Assembly (NCBI GenBank): GCA_963825645.1
Contig: CAWGTT010000010.1
Location: forward strand, 124,001-188,000
Source: JADJPO01 sp963825645
GTDB lineage: Bacteria > Actinomycetota > Actinomycetes > Actinomycetales > Kineosporiaceae
Direction: 5' to 3'
DNA: 64,000 bases
Made by a program: the position numbers and the translations under genes. A model generated the notes under the pieces. That model was not told the DNA's origin, did no database searches, and saw nothing but the letters and a program-made list of their open reading frames with translations. This document shows positions 51,054 through 60,052 of this stretch, piece by piece; position 1 is the first letter of the stretch; each line of letters starts with the position of its first letter.

Positions 51054-51731
51054 TCATCCCGGTGATACCTGCCGTGGCCCTCGCATTGATCCTGGGCCCG
51101 GCGCCCAGGTCGCAACCCAGAGGTGCATGCTGCCCCACGCTCCGACCTCGACGTGGACGACCTGGAGCCCGAACTCGCCGAACAGCGCATCCATGTCCCT
51201 GATCAGATCACCGGTCAGCTTCCACAGGCCGGTCAGCCAGGTGCCCAGCCGGTTCCCGTCGTCGGGGTAGCCGACGTCGAGGATGACCAGACGACCGTCC
51301 GGCTTCATCACCCGCAGCAGCTCGGCCAGGGCCCGGCGTCCGTCCGGATACCCGGAGAACGCCGCGGTGCACAGCACCGTGTCGAATGATGCGTCGGGAT
51401 ACGGCAGTGCCTCGACATCGCCCTGGCGAAGCTCGGCGTGCAGCCCGGCCCGGCGCACCTTCTGCTCGGCGATCGCGACCATGCGAGCGTTCAGGTCGAT
51501 CCCGCGGGCCTCGACACGTCCGGCGTAGCGGGTCAACAGGTAGCCGGTGCCGAACGACACCTCCAGGACCTGCGGCCCCCTCAGGTACGGCAGCGCCCGA
51601 TCCAGCCAGCGCCGCCAGATCGGCAGGATCGTCACCGCACGGTCGTACGCGCCGGCCGCCAGACCGTACAGCCGATCGCAGCGACGGCGGTAGGCCGCCT
51701 TGTCCCGCGGTTCCCTGGAGTAGCGCGGCAT
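51054..51731 (-). CDS. SAM-dependent methyltransferase
   Basis: About 225 residues. Motif I is VLEVSFGTGYLLTRYAG (about 55-71), then GIDLNARMVAIAEQK, RQGDVEALPYPDASFDTVLCT and VMKPDGRLVILDVGYPDDGNR. This is the UbiE/Methyltransf_11 class; the target is unknown. A GTG at 51746 overlaps the USP stop by four bases, and the ATG at 51731 has GAGG upstream; either could be the start. It ends the ATPase-USP run. Confidence 0.83.
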   Translation of the reverse strand: MPRYSREPRDKAAYRRRCDRLYGLAAGAYDRAVTILPIWRRWLDRALPYLRGPQVLEVSFGTGYLLTRYAGRVEARGIDLNARMVAIAEQKVRRAGLHAELRQGDVEALPYPDASFDTVLCTAAFSGYPDGRRALAELLRVMKPDGRLVILDVGYPDDGNRLGTWLTGLWKLTGDLIRDMDALFGEFGLQVVHVEVGAWGSMHLWVATWAPGPGSMRGPRQVSPG

Positions 51732-51742
51732 GTCGGCACGCC

Positions 51743-52183
51743 TCACGTGGGCCAGTCGCGAGGCGCCGGCACGACCAGCACCGGAACCTCGCAGAACTCC
51801 AGGACCTGCTCTGCGGTGCGGCCCACGTGAGCCAGCCGCAGGCCCGGGCGGTCGACCCGGCCGACCACCATGAGGTCCACGTGCAGGAGTCGGGCCTGGT
51901 CGAGCAGCTGGTCGGCCACGCGGCCTCGGACCGTTCGAACCTCCACTGCGATGCCGGCCCGCGCGGCCAGCGTCCGGACGTGTGCCTGGGCGGCGCGTGC
52001 CGCCGTCAGCTCGTCGCCGGGGCTGTCTGGGCCGACCAGGAGCGGCTCCTCGGCCCGCAGCCCATCCACCACGGACACCGCGACCAGCCGGGCCCTCAGC
52101 GATGCGGCCAGCTCCACCGCCACGCCGGCGGCCCGGAACGCCGCCGAGGAGTCGTCCACTGCGACCAGAATCGCGTCGATCAT
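51743..52183 (-). CDS. Universal stress protein, variant ATP motif
   Basis: A 146-residue USP fold: AILVAVDDSSAAFRAAGVAVELA at the N-terminus. The nucleotide motif reads VVGRVDRPGLRLAHVGRTAEQVL, so the second Gly of G-2x-G is Asp. ATP binding may be lost or altered. ATGA overlap couples it to the ATPase D subunit, which suggests that it responds to or tunes energy state (inference). Confidence 0.82.
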   Translation of the reverse strand: MIDAILVAVDDSSAAFRAAGVAVELAASLRARLVAVSVVDGLRAEEPLLVGPDSPGDELTAARAAQAHVRTLAARAGIAVEVRTVRGRVADQLLDQARLLHVDLMVVGRVDRPGLRLAHVGRTAEQVLEFCEVPVLVVPAPRDWPT

Positions 52184-52788
52184 CGCCGCCGCCTCGCCTC
52201 GTGGGCGCCGGACGCCCACCGCATCCGCACGTTCTCCTCGCGCTCCAGCTCGTCCAGCTGCATGGTCAGCCGGCTCAGCTGCCCTTCCAGCCGCGGCACC
52301 CAGCGCCGCTCGATCGCCTGCTGGCGCAACCTGGTCGCCTCCAGCTCCTCACCGACCAGGGCCATCGCCCGGGTGGCCGCAGCGTGCCGGACCGCGGCGT
52401 CGAGCGCGGCGCGGTGCGCCCGGTCGGCCATCACCAGCGCCGACGATCCTCCCGTCGCGCGAGCCTGCGCCCAGCGGACGGCGGCGTGCGCCGGGTAGAC
52501 CACGCCCATCGCGGAATGCCACTGGACCTCCACCTTCGCAGGCTGCCGCGGGATGACGTCCGCCATTCGCTGTGCACCGTCGAGCACCTGGCTGCGCGCC
52601 AGCCAGCTGGCCGCGTCCTGGGCGGCCCTGTGCCACTCGAGCTCGGTGCGGGCGGTGAGCAGCCTCAGCCGGGACAGCTCACCGGACAGGATGCGCCGCT
52701 TGCGCTCCAGCAGCTCGGCGCCCCGGCGAGCCGCGTCGAGCTGGTGCTCCAGACGCAGCCGGCCCGAGCGACCGGTCGGCGCGCTCAT
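52180..52788 (-). CDS. ntpD: A/V-type ATPase subunit D (central stalk)
   Basis: 202 residues, almost entirely long antiparallel helices as expected for the rotor shaft: SGRLRLEHQLDAARRGAELLERKRRILSGELSRL at the N-terminus and RQQAIERRWVPRLEGQLSRLTMQLDELEREENVRMRWA at the C-terminus. It turns inside the A3B3 head and transmits torque. Overlaps B and the USP gene by ATGA on each side. Confidence 0.85.
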   Translation of the reverse strand: MSAPTGRSGRLRLEHQLDAARRGAELLERKRRILSGELSRLRLLTARTELEWHRAAQDAASWLARSQVLDGAQRMADVIPRQPAKVEVQWHSAMGVVYPAHAAVRWAQARATGGSSALVMADRAHRAALDAAVRHAAATRAMALVGEELEATRLRQQAIERRWVPRLEGQLSRLTMQLDELEREENVRMRWASGAHEARRRR

Positions 52789-54194
52789 CCCGCACCCGCC
52801 TGGACCGGCAGAGGCAGGTGCCGATCGATCATGTCGGCACCGAGCATGGTCAGCTCCCGCCGGGGTAGAACGGCCAAGGACTGCCAAACCAGGTCGAGGG
52901 TCTGCTCCAGCCCCCGCTCCTCGTGGATGCCCTGGTGCAGGACGCCCCGCTCGAGAGCCGTCCGGAACTCCAGGTAGCGCCGGTCGGTCGCGGTCAGCGC
53001 GGCCGGCCCGACCAGCTCCGCCAGCTCGGCGGTCTGACGGGCCCGGGCCAGTGCCGCGAGAGCCTGCGCGGCGACGTCCAGGTGATCCTCGCGGGTGCGC
53101 CCCGGACCGGCGCCGTGCCGCATCAACCGGGACAGCGACGACAGGACGTCGACGGGCGGGTACACCCCGCGGGCCTGCACGTCCGCGCTGAGCACGATCT
53201 GCCCCTCGGTGATGTAGCCGGTCAGGTCCGGCACCGGGTGGGTGATGTCACCACCGGGCATGGTCAGCACCGGGACCACGGTCACCGAGCCGGACCGGCC
53301 GGTGATCCGGCCGCACCGCTCGTACAGGCCGGCCAGGTCGCTGTAGAGATAGCCGGGGTACGCCCGGCGCGCCGGGATCTCCTGCCGGGCGGCGGCCACC
53401 TCGCGCACCGCCTCGCAGTAGCTGGTCATGTCCGACATGACGACCAGGACATGGTGGCCCTGCTCGAAGGCCAGGTCCTCGGCGACGGTGAGCGCGATCC
53501 GGGGCGTCAGCAGCCGTTCGATCACCGGGTCGTCGGCCGCGTTGAGCAGCATCACCAGCTCACCGGCGGCCGATCGCCGCTCCAGCGCATCACGAACGAA
53601 GGCGATGTCGGCGTGGGTCAGGCCCATGCCGGCGAACACCACCCGGAACGACTCCCCGCCCGCGCTGGCCTGCGCCGCGACCTGCGCGGCCAGGCGCAGG
53701 TGCGGCAGCCCCGGCACCGAGAAGATCGGCAGCTTCTGCCCGCGCACCAACGTCATCAGGGCGTCGATCGCGCTGACGCCGGTGACCACCGCCTCCTGGG
53801 GCGGCTCACGATGGACCGGGTTCAGCGGCCACCCGGCCACCGGCGCCTCGCGCTCGGCGGTCACCGGCGGCCCACCGTCGAGCGGCACACCGCGGCCGTT
53901 GCAGACCCGACCCAGCCAGCCCGGACCCACCGGCACATGCATAGGCCGCCCGCTGAACCGCACCACGACGCCGTCCGGGGCCAGCCCTCCGGTGCCCTCG
54001 AGCACCTGGACGACGGCCAGGTCCCCGTCCACCTCCAGGACCAGGGCGTGCCGCTCCGGCTCGCCGTCCACCTCGACCGTCGCGAACTCGTCCCAGCCGA
54101 CATCGCTGACGTCCCGGACGACGAGCAGCGGCCCGCTGATCGAGGAGATCCCCGCGTAGCCGACCGGCGCCTCGATCGGAGGCTGCCCCGTCAT
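52785..54194 (-). CDS. ntpB: A/V-type ATPase subunit B (regulatory/non-catalytic)
   Basis: 469 residues. The beta-barrel start is YAGISSISGPLLVV; VTGVSAIDALMTLVRGQKLPIFSVPGLPHLRLAAQVA shows the degenerate P-loop (no GKT) that marks the non-catalytic subunit. VMSDMTSYCEAVREVAAARQEIPARRAYPGYLYSDLAGLYERCG is the subunit interface. It alternates with A in the hexameric head. Confidence 0.93.
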   Translation of the reverse strand: MTGQPPIEAPVGYAGISSISGPLLVVRDVSDVGWDEFATVEVDGEPERHALVLEVDGDLAVVQVLEGTGGLAPDGVVVRFSGRPMHVPVGPGWLGRVCNGRGVPLDGGPPVTAEREAPVAGWPLNPVHREPPQEAVVTGVSAIDALMTLVRGQKLPIFSVPGLPHLRLAAQVAAQASAGGESFRVVFAGMGLTHADIAFVRDALERRSAAGELVMLLNAADDPVIERLLTPRIALTVAEDLAFEQGHHVLVVMSDMTSYCEAVREVAAARQEIPARRAYPGYLYSDLAGLYERCGRITGRSGSVTVVPVLTMPGGDITHPVPDLTGYITEGQIVLSADVQARGVYPPVDVLSSLSRLMRHGAGPGRTREDHLDVAAQALAALARARQTAELAELVGPAALTATDRRYLEFRTALERGVLHQGIHEERGLEQTLDLVWQSLAVLPRRELTMLGADMIDRHLPLPVQAGAG

Positions 54195-55984
54195 GGCAAT
54201 GCCTCCAGCCGGGCCATGGCCTGCTCTCGACGAGCCCGGACCCCTTCCACGTCCGCCGGTCCGGTCTCCTCCCGGGTGCGCACGACGAGGGAGAGGTCGA
54301 GCTCCTCGACGGTGGTCGCCGGGACACCCCGCTGGACCAGCCGGTCACAGGCGTCGGCCACGTCGAGGACCATCGACAGCAGGGCGTCGGCCTTGCCCGC
54401 CGAACAGTAGGAGTCGTTGGCGCTCAGCGCGCTCTGCATCAAAACCCCTTCGCGCAGAAGCCGACCGGCCAGGAGCACCATCCGCTCGTGCCCGGGCAGG
54501 GCCTGAGCGCCGAGGATCTCGGCCAGGGCGGCGAGCCGGTCCGCCTCCGCCAGCAGCGCGGCGGCCCGGGCCCGGTGAGGCACCCACTCCGGCTCGCCCT
54601 GCTCTGCATGCCAGCCGGCCAGGGCGTCGACCTCGCGGGAGAACGACCCGGTCCAGCTCACCGCCGGGTAGTGCCGCGAGTAGGCAAGATCGCGGTCGAG
54701 GGACCAGACCGCACCGACGAACCGCTCGGTCGCGGTCGTGACGGGCTCGGTCAGGTCCCCGCCGGGCGGGGAGACCGCCCCGATCACGGTGACCGATGCG
54801 ACGTCCCCGCCCTCGGTGCGCACCCGGCCGGCCCGCTCGTAGAACGCGGCCAGCGCCGAGGCCAGGTCGGCGGGGTAGCCCTCCTCTGCCGGCAGTGCCC
54901 CCGTCCGGGAGGCGAACTCCCGCAAGGCCTCCGCCCAACGCGAGGTGGAGTCGGCGATGACCACGGCGTCGTAGCCCATGTCGCGGAAGTACTCGGCCAC
55001 GGTGATGCCGGTGTAGATGCTGGCCTCCCGAGCCATCATCGGCATGTTCGAGGTGTTGGCGATGATCACACTGCGGTCGGCCAGCCGCCCACCAGTGCGC
55101 GGGTCCGACCGCTCGCCGAGCTCACGGAGCACGTCGGCCATCTCGTTGCCGCGCTCGCCACAGCCGACGTAGACGATGACGTCGGCGTCGCACCACTTCG
55201 CGATCTGCTGCAGCAGTAGGGTCTTGCCGGTGCCGAAACCGCCGGGCACTGCAGCCGCCGAACCGCGGGCCACCGGGAACAACAGGTCGATCACCCGCTG
55301 GCCGGTGTGGAGCGCGACCGGCTCGTCCACCCGCTCCGCGAACGGCCGCGGACGGCGCACCGGCCAGGGTTCGACCAGACGCACCGGACGCCCGCCGACC
55401 CGGGCCACGACGTCCTGCCCGGCCAGGGTTGCGGCCGGTGCCAGGTCGCTCAGCGTGCCGCGCAGGCCCGGCGGCACCAGGACGCGGTGCTCGAGCGATC
55501 CCGACCCGGTCACCGTTCCCAGCCGAGTGCCGGGCCCGACCACCGCACCCAGCCGCGCCGCGACGTCCGGGTCGGGTTCGAAGGCCCACCGGACGGCGTC
55601 GGCGCCGTCCGGGCCGGGCGGGTCATCCGTGGCGGCCGACGCCCCGCCGACCCGACGCCGGGGGGTCAGCCATGTATCGGCGGCGGAGAGCGGCCGCAGC
55701 AGACCGTCGAAGACCTGCCCGAGCAGGCCGGGGCCGAGCGGCGCCGAGAGCGGTAGGCCGGTGCCCCGAGCACCGTCGCCGACTCGTAGGCCGCCGGTGT
55801 ACTCGTAGGCCTGCAGGGTCGCCGTGTCACCGGCGAGGGCGACCGTCTCGGCTCGGATCGCGTCGTCCCCGATCTCGACCACGTCGAGCATGCGGACGGC
55901 GTCCAGGCCCTCGACCTGGACCAGGGGTCCGTTGACCCGGGTCACCCGGCCGACCTGGTGGTCGACTCGCGCTAGGAGGTCCAC
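54191..55984 (-). CDS. ntpA: A/V-type ATPase catalytic subunit A
   Basis: 597 residues. Walker A is PGGFGTGKT (247-255, Lys254) and the catalytic Glu277 lies in VGCGERGNEM. The A-specific non-homologous insert lies at about residues 110-190 (it is where F-type beta lacks sequence). DSTSRWAEALREFASRTGALPAEEGYPADLASALAAFYERAG follows Walker B. GTG at 55984 overlaps subunit E by 13 bases. It hydrolyses or makes ATP. Confidence 0.94.
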   Translation of the reverse strand: MDLLARVDHQVGRVTRVNGPLVQVEGLDAVRMLDVVEIGDDAIRAETVALAGDTATLQAYEYTGGLRVGDGARGTGLPLSAPLGPGLLGQVFDGLLRPLSAADTWLTPRRRVGGASAATDDPPGPDGADAVRWAFEPDPDVAARLGAVVGPGTRLGTVTGSGSLEHRVLVPPGLRGTLSDLAPAATLAGQDVVARVGGRPVRLVEPWPVRRPRPFAERVDEPVALHTGQRVIDLLFPVARGSAAAVPGGFGTGKTLLLQQIAKWCDADVIVYVGCGERGNEMADVLRELGERSDPRTGGRLADRSVIIANTSNMPMMAREASIYTGITVAEYFRDMGYDAVVIADSTSRWAEALREFASRTGALPAEEGYPADLASALAAFYERAGRVRTEGGDVASVTVIGAVSPPGGDLTEPVTTATERFVGAVWSLDRDLAYSRHYPAVSWTGSFSREVDALAGWHAEQGEPEWVPHRARAAALLAEADRLAALAEILGAQALPGHERMVLLAGRLLREGVLMQSALSANDSYCSAGKADALLSMVLDVADACDRLVQRGVPATTVEELDLSLVVRTREETGPADVEGVRARREQAMARLEALP

Positions 55985-56496
55985 AGCCGGGTCGCCTCCC
56001 CCTCCAGCGCATCCAGCGCCCGGTCGGCGAGCGCGGGCAGGGACAGGTCCACCCGCCGCGACCCGACCTGCGCCAGCACCCCGCCCTCGGGCGCCTCGCG
56101 CACCGTGGCATCCGGGCCGAGCACCCCCCGGGCCGCGGCGGTCAGCTGGGCCTGCACGTCCGGGTACCCCGGCTCGCGGCGAAGCCCCACTGCACGGGAG
56201 TGGACGGCGCCCCGCAGCTGCGCCCGCAGGCTCTCCTGGGCCGCCAGCACGATCCGGCGGGCCTGCCGGCGAGCGCGGGCGACGGTGCGCTCGACGGCCT
56301 CGGCGGCCTGGGCCTCGCCGTCGGCTCGGGCCTGCTCGATGATGCCCTCGGCCTCGCGGCGTGCCTGCGCCAGACGCTCGTCGGCGGCGAGCCGGGCCTC
56401 GTGGACCAGCTGTTGCGCCTCCTGCCGGGCGTCGGCCAGGAGCCGGTCGCGCACCGGGACCAGAGCCCGCTCCGCGTCGGGGGTCAGCGCGTTCAT
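55972..56496 (-). CDS. ntpE: A/V-type ATPase subunit E (peripheral stalk)
   Basis: 174 residues. The N-terminal two thirds are a charged coiled coil (LLADARQEAQQLVHEARLAADERLAQARREAEGIIEQA); the C-terminal ~60 residues form a small globular cap that contacts the head. It pairs with the G/H-type coiled coil encoded at the operon start. ATGA overlap with F fixes the ATG at 56496. Confidence 0.85.
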   Translation of the reverse strand: MNALTPDAERALVPVRDRLLADARQEAQQLVHEARLAADERLAQARREAEGIIEQARADGEAQAAEAVERTVARARRQARRIVLAAQESLRAQLRGAVHSRAVGLRREPGYPDVQAQLTAAARGVLGPDATVREAPEGGVLAQVGSRRVDLSLPALADRALDALEGEATRLWTS

Positions 56497-56735
56497 CGCG
56501 GGATCACGGCGGTCAGCGGGGCGCGGTGGTCGACCGGCACGGTCCCGACCGCCTCGGCCGCGGCCGGTGTGAGCAAGGCCAGCCCCACCGCCTCGCCGAT
56601 GCCCTCCCACGCCGCGCGGGCCTCCTGCTCGGACCGGGCGGGCAGAAGCTGGACGCCGGCCAGCACGTAGCCGGCCAGCACGGCCGGGTCGCCGATCGCC
56701 ACGATGGTGCCCGTCCTCACCTCCTCGCCGGTCAT
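56493..56735 (-). CDS. ntpF: A/V-type ATPase subunit F
   Basis: 80 residues with the Rossmann-like fold of subunit F: IVAIGDPAVLAGYVLAGVQLLPARSEQEARAAWEGI. It is shorter than typical (~100), lacking the C-terminal helix that inserts into the D shaft. It caps the central stalk and can tune ATPase activity. One base separates it from K. Confidence 0.8.
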   Translation of the reverse strand: MTGEEVRTGTIVAIGDPAVLAGYVLAGVQLLPARSEQEARAAWEGIGEAVGLALLTPAAAEAVGTVPVDHRAPLTAVIPR

Positions 56736-56736
56736 G

Positions 56737-57207
56737 TCACGCCTTGCCGATCAGGATGATCGCGATGATCAGTCCGTAGATTGCGATGCCCTCGGCCAGC
56801 CCGACCACGACCATCGCCCGGCCGAACATCTCGGGACGCTCGCTCATCGCGGCCAGCGCCGCAGCCCCGGTGTAGGCGACCGCGATGGCCGCGCCGATCG
56901 AGGATCCGGCGACGGCGATGGCGGCACCGATCAGGGCCGACCCGCTCGCCGACGTCGCCGCGGCGGCCGCTGCCGGTGCCGTCCCCTGCGCCACCACACC
57001 GGTGACCGCGGTCGAGGTCGCGGCGGCCGGGGCGTCCGTGAGCGCCACGGCCAGCACGGTCAGGGCGGCCACGGCCAGCACCAGGGTCCCCGCCACCGCG
57101 ACGGCGACCGCGACCCGGCCGCCCCGGCGGATCAGCAGCACGGCGACTCCACAGGTCAGCCCGCAGATCAGGACGAGCAGCGGGAGCATGGTCAGCCAGG
57201 GGTTCAC
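56737..57207 (-). CDS. ntpK: A/V-type ATPase proteolipid subunit K (c ring)
   Basis: 156 residues. An N-terminal pair of hydrophobic helices precedes a second pair, with SSIGAAIAVAYTGAAALAAMSERPEMFGRAMVVVGLAEGIAIYGLIIAIIL. The single ion-binding carboxylate is Glu139 in LAEGIAIYG. Only the C-terminal hairpin carries it, so a four-helix protein has one ion site, as in eukaryotic-like V-type rings. The sequence around Glu does not show the Gln/Thr set of Na+ rings, so H+ is more likely (inference). Confidence 0.88.
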   Translation of the reverse strand: MNPWLTMLPLLVLICGLTCGVAVLLIRRGGRVAVAVAVAGTLVLAVAALTVLAVALTDAPAAATSTAVTGVVAQGTAPAAAAAATSASGSALIGAAIAVAGSSIGAAIAVAYTGAAALAAMSERPEMFGRAMVVVGLAEGIAIYGLIIAIILIGKA

Positions 57208-58571
57208 GACGTCACCTCGACGGTCGGGGGCCGGGCGCGGTCAGCCGGGCCGGTGGGGTCCGGCAGGCGCCACGGACGAAACGGACGGCCCTCCTCGGCG
57301 AATACCCGCGAGAAGAGCTCGTAGTACTCCAGGCGCAGCGCCTGGATGCCGGCGACCAGCGCTTCCAGCGCGAAGGTGATGCTGTTGCCGACCACGAACA
57401 CCACGACTGCCGCAAGGGCCCCGATCCCCGGTCCCCACAGGGCCGTGGTCGCCTGCCAGACCACCGCTCCGAGCGCGGCGTGGGTGAGCCCGAAGGCGGC
57501 CAGCCGGGCGAAGGAGACGATGTTGGACCCCAGCCGTACCACGACGTCCACCAGCTCCACGACCGCCTGGAGCACCCCCGCGACGCCGCCGCCGGACTCC
57601 ACGAGCAGGCCGACGAAGGCCAGCACCAGACCCGCGACGGCGACCAGGACGGCGACACCGACCAGCCAGCGCGCCGGGGTCGTGAAGGCGGCCACACCCA
57701 TCCCCAGGGCGAGGAAGAGCATGGAGCCGGCCACCCCGGTCCGGGCGTAGAGCGCCAGGCCCCACCCGCCCTCGCGGACCCGGTTCACGGTGCCGAGCCC
57801 GTAGGCCCCGGCGATCAGCACCGCCCCGACCCCGACGGCGACCAGCAGCAGCAGAACGGGTTCGGCGAGCGGCTCCAGCCACAGCACCGGCACCAGACCG
57901 GTCGGACCGAACATCTCGCCGTAGAGGGCACCGAAGACCATGCTCGACACCCCGGCGCCGGCCAGGAACAGCCAGGACCGTCGCAGCCCCGGCGAGCGCC
58001 CCAGTGCCCCGGGCAGCCGTCCGCTGCGGGCCAGGACCCCACCGAGCAGCAGCAGCGCGCCGTGACCGACATCGCCGAACATCATGCCGAACATCGCCAC
58101 ATAGGCCAGGCCGGCCACCAGGGTCGGGTCGATGTCGCGATACGGCACGGTGGCGTAGGTCTGCACGAGGAGGTCGAAGCTGCGCCCGGGTCCCGCGCCG
58201 GCCAACCGGGTGGGTGGCTGCGCCCCCTTCGGCTGCGGCATCGGAACGACCGCCGCCCCCACCTGGCCCAACCGCTGGCCCAGAGCCGCCAGCTCGACCT
58301 CCGGGGTCCAGCCGGCCAGGGCAGCCATGCCGTCGCGGCGTACGGCGGCACAGGACACCCGCTCGAGCTCCTCCGCCTCGTCCCGCTGTTCGCCCGACGG
58401 CTCGGTCGACGGCTCGCTCGACGGCTCGGTCGACGGCTCGGTCGCAGAGGTCACGTCGAGCTCGACGACACCGGCGCGGCCGACCTGGAGCAGCGCGTCC
58501 CGAAGGCAGGGCTCGGTGGCCACGATGACCACCCGGCGCATCCGTTGCGGGCGGAACCGGTCACGCCGCAC
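57204..58571 (-). CDS. ntpI: A/V-type ATPase subunit I (a), compact form
   Basis: 455 residues, against about 600-700 in most relatives. The N-terminal soluble part is only about 190 residues (RRVVIVATEPCLRDALLQVGRAGVVELD, then a TEPS-rich linker and one more lobe), so the long coiled coil of the arm is largely missing. The membrane part is intact, with MFGMMFGDVGHG, LYGEMFG and FARLAAFGLTHAALGAVV; the essential Arg of the ion channel is expected in this last helix region. GTG at 58571 overlaps subunit C by 11 bases. It forms the ion half-channels. Confidence 0.88.
   Translation of the reverse strand: MRRDRFRPQRMRRVVIVATEPCLRDALLQVGRAGVVELDVTSATEPSTEPSSEPSTEPSGEQRDEAEELERVSCAAVRRDGMAALAGWTPEVELAALGQRLGQVGAAVVPMPQPKGAQPPTRLAGAGPGRSFDLLVQTYATVPYRDIDPTLVAGLAYVAMFGMMFGDVGHGALLLLGGVLARSGRLPGALGRSPGLRRSWLFLAGAGVSSMVFGALYGEMFGPTGLVPVLWLEPLAEPVLLLLVAVGVGAVLIAGAYGLGTVNRVREGGWGLALYARTGVAGSMLFLALGMGVAAFTTPARWLVGVAVLVAVAGLVLAFVGLLVESGGGVAGVLQAVVELVDVVVRLGSNIVSFARLAAFGLTHAALGAVVWQATTALWGPGIGALAAVVVFVVGNSITFALEALVAGIQALRLEYYELFSRVFAEEGRPFRPWRLPDPTGPADRARPPTVEVTS
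58396..58443 (-). repeat. Four tandem 12-bp repeats in subunit I gene
   Basis: Units of GACGGCTCGGTC (one with a single change) encode a TEPS/SEPS run in the soluble part of subunit I. Repeat number should vary between close relatives; it stays in frame. Confidence 0.85.
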
Positions 58572-59499
58572 CGCCGAGCACCTCCCCGAGCTGCCCGGCG
58601 GTCCCGGTGGCCGCCGCGGCCAGAGCCGCGTTGACCCGGAAGGCATCCGCGGCCAGCGCCGCCATGGCGCCGACGACGTGGGCCGGGCCGGCGATGGGCT
58701 CACGCAGGAGACGGGTCCCGCGGTCCGCGAGGGAACCCCAGAGCGCCGCCTCGGCGACCCACAACCGGTCCGGGGACGACACGTCGTCCAGCACCGCACG
58801 GGCCGGGGGGCCCAGGGCGTCCCGCAGCTCGTCCAGGGATCGGGCCTGCGGCCAGCGGCGACCGAGCGGTCCGGTGAGCTGCCCCGCAGCCCGGTCGGGC
58901 AGACGGCGGGCCTCTACCACCTGGCACCGGGCGACCAGCAGCACGGCCGCAGCCCGGACCCACGGGCGGGTCGAGGGCGCGACCCTGCTCATCCGGTGCA
59001 GCCACGCGGCGGTCAGCTCGTCGCGGATCGTGGCGAGGTCGCCGGAGGTCACCTCGCCCCATGGCGAGGCCGCGATCTCGGCGAGCGCCGCCTCGGCCGA
59101 CGACGTCGACCGCACCCGGTTCCACGCCGTCGACAGCGTGCCAAGCTCGAAGGGCGGTGCGCTCGGCCGTCCGGTGAGCCGGTCCAGGTGGGCGAGGAGG
59201 TTCTCGCGCTCGAACGCCGCCACGGCGGCCCGGGCCAGCACCGTGCCGGACGACGGCAGCCAGCCGGCGAGGACCCGGAACTGCCACAGCGTGGCGTCGG
59301 CCACCGCCCGCTGGGCGGCCGCGAGCCCGGCGGGCCGCGAGAGCCCGGTGGCGACGTCCGCGTAGGCCGTGCCGGCCAGCTGCTCGCAAGCGGCGTCCAG
59401 GGTCGGCGCACGGGCAAGCCGCACCACCGCGCCCAGCCCCAGCCGGCGCCGGGCCATGGCTCGCGCCCGGACGCTCGCCGCCACCCAGCCGGCGCTCAT
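58561..59499 (-). CDS. ntpC: A/V-type ATPase subunit C (d-type socket)
   Basis: 312 residues, all helical, in three similar bundles. The order and length match the AC39/d family that seats the central stalk on the c ring: WVAASVRARAMARRRLG at the start, WLHRMSRVAPSTRPWVRAAAVLLVARCQVVEARRL in the middle. Overlaps the G/H gene by ATGA. Confidence 0.8.
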   Translation of the reverse strand: MSAGWVAASVRARAMARRRLGLGAVVRLARAPTLDAACEQLAGTAYADVATGLSRPAGLAAAQRAVADATLWQFRVLAGWLPSSGTVLARAAVAAFERENLLAHLDRLTGRPSAPPFELGTLSTAWNRVRSTSSAEAALAEIAASPWGEVTSGDLATIRDELTAAWLHRMSRVAPSTRPWVRAAAVLLVARCQVVEARRLPDRAAGQLTGPLGRRWPQARSLDELRDALGPPARAVLDDVSSPDRLWVAEAALWGSLADRGTRLLREPIAGPAHVVGAMAALAADAFRVNAALAAAATGTAGQLGEVLGGAA

Positions 59500-59954
59500 C
59501 GCGCGCCACCGGGGGCGGGCCCGGCTCCTGGCGTGGTCTGCCGCACAGGGTGGGGCAACGTCGCGAGGACCCGGTCAACCATGGCCGGCAGGGTGCGCGC
59601 TCCGCGGGCGAGCAGCTCCTCGGCCTGCTGAGAGGCCTGCGCCACCAGGCGTTCGCTCTCGCGCCGGCCCGCCTCTCGGGCGCGAGCGGCCGCCTCGGCG
59701 CGCGCCTGCGCGGCCTCGACCCGGGCGCGGTCCTGGATCTCGACCACTGTGCGGGCGGCGTCCTCCTCGATGCCGCGGGCCGTTCGACGAGCCTGCTCCC
59801 GCACCTCCTCGGCCTCGGCCAGCGCCGGTGCGAGGGCGGCGAGCACTGCCAGCTCCTCGGCCTGCTCGGGAACGTCGGCGGGCACGCCGACACGGGTCAC
59901 CGAACCGGGCGACGCGGACGGCCGGAAGCGGTCCAGGAGGTCGCGACCCGGCAT
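59496..59954 (-). CDS. A/V-type ATPase G/H-like stalk subunit
   Basis: 152 residues dominated by an Ala/Glu/Arg coiled coil (EQAEELAVLAALAPALAEAEEVREQARRTARGIEEDAARTVVEIQDRARVEAAQARAEAAARAREAG). Position first in the operon and partner logic with E indicate the H/G peripheral stalk. The N-terminal 25 and C-terminal 25 residues are Pro/Gly-rich. The 98 bases between it and the alpha-glucosidase gene include the palindrome GACGTACGTC at 60022-60031, a possible operator for this operon. Confidence 0.75.
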   Translation of the reverse strand: MPGRDLLDRFRPSASPGSVTRVGVPADVPEQAEELAVLAALAPALAEAEEVREQARRTARGIEEDAARTVVEIQDRARVEAAQARAEAAARAREAGRRESERLVAQASQQAEELLARGARTLPAMVDRVLATLPHPVRQTTPGAGPAPGGAR

Positions 59955-60052
59955 GACGTCCTCCTCGCCTGAGTGGAGGGCCCGCCAGCGAGCGTGCGCC
60001 GCGCCGTGGTGCCCGGCATAGGACGTACGTCATCGGGCGCCCCGCCGGGCGC

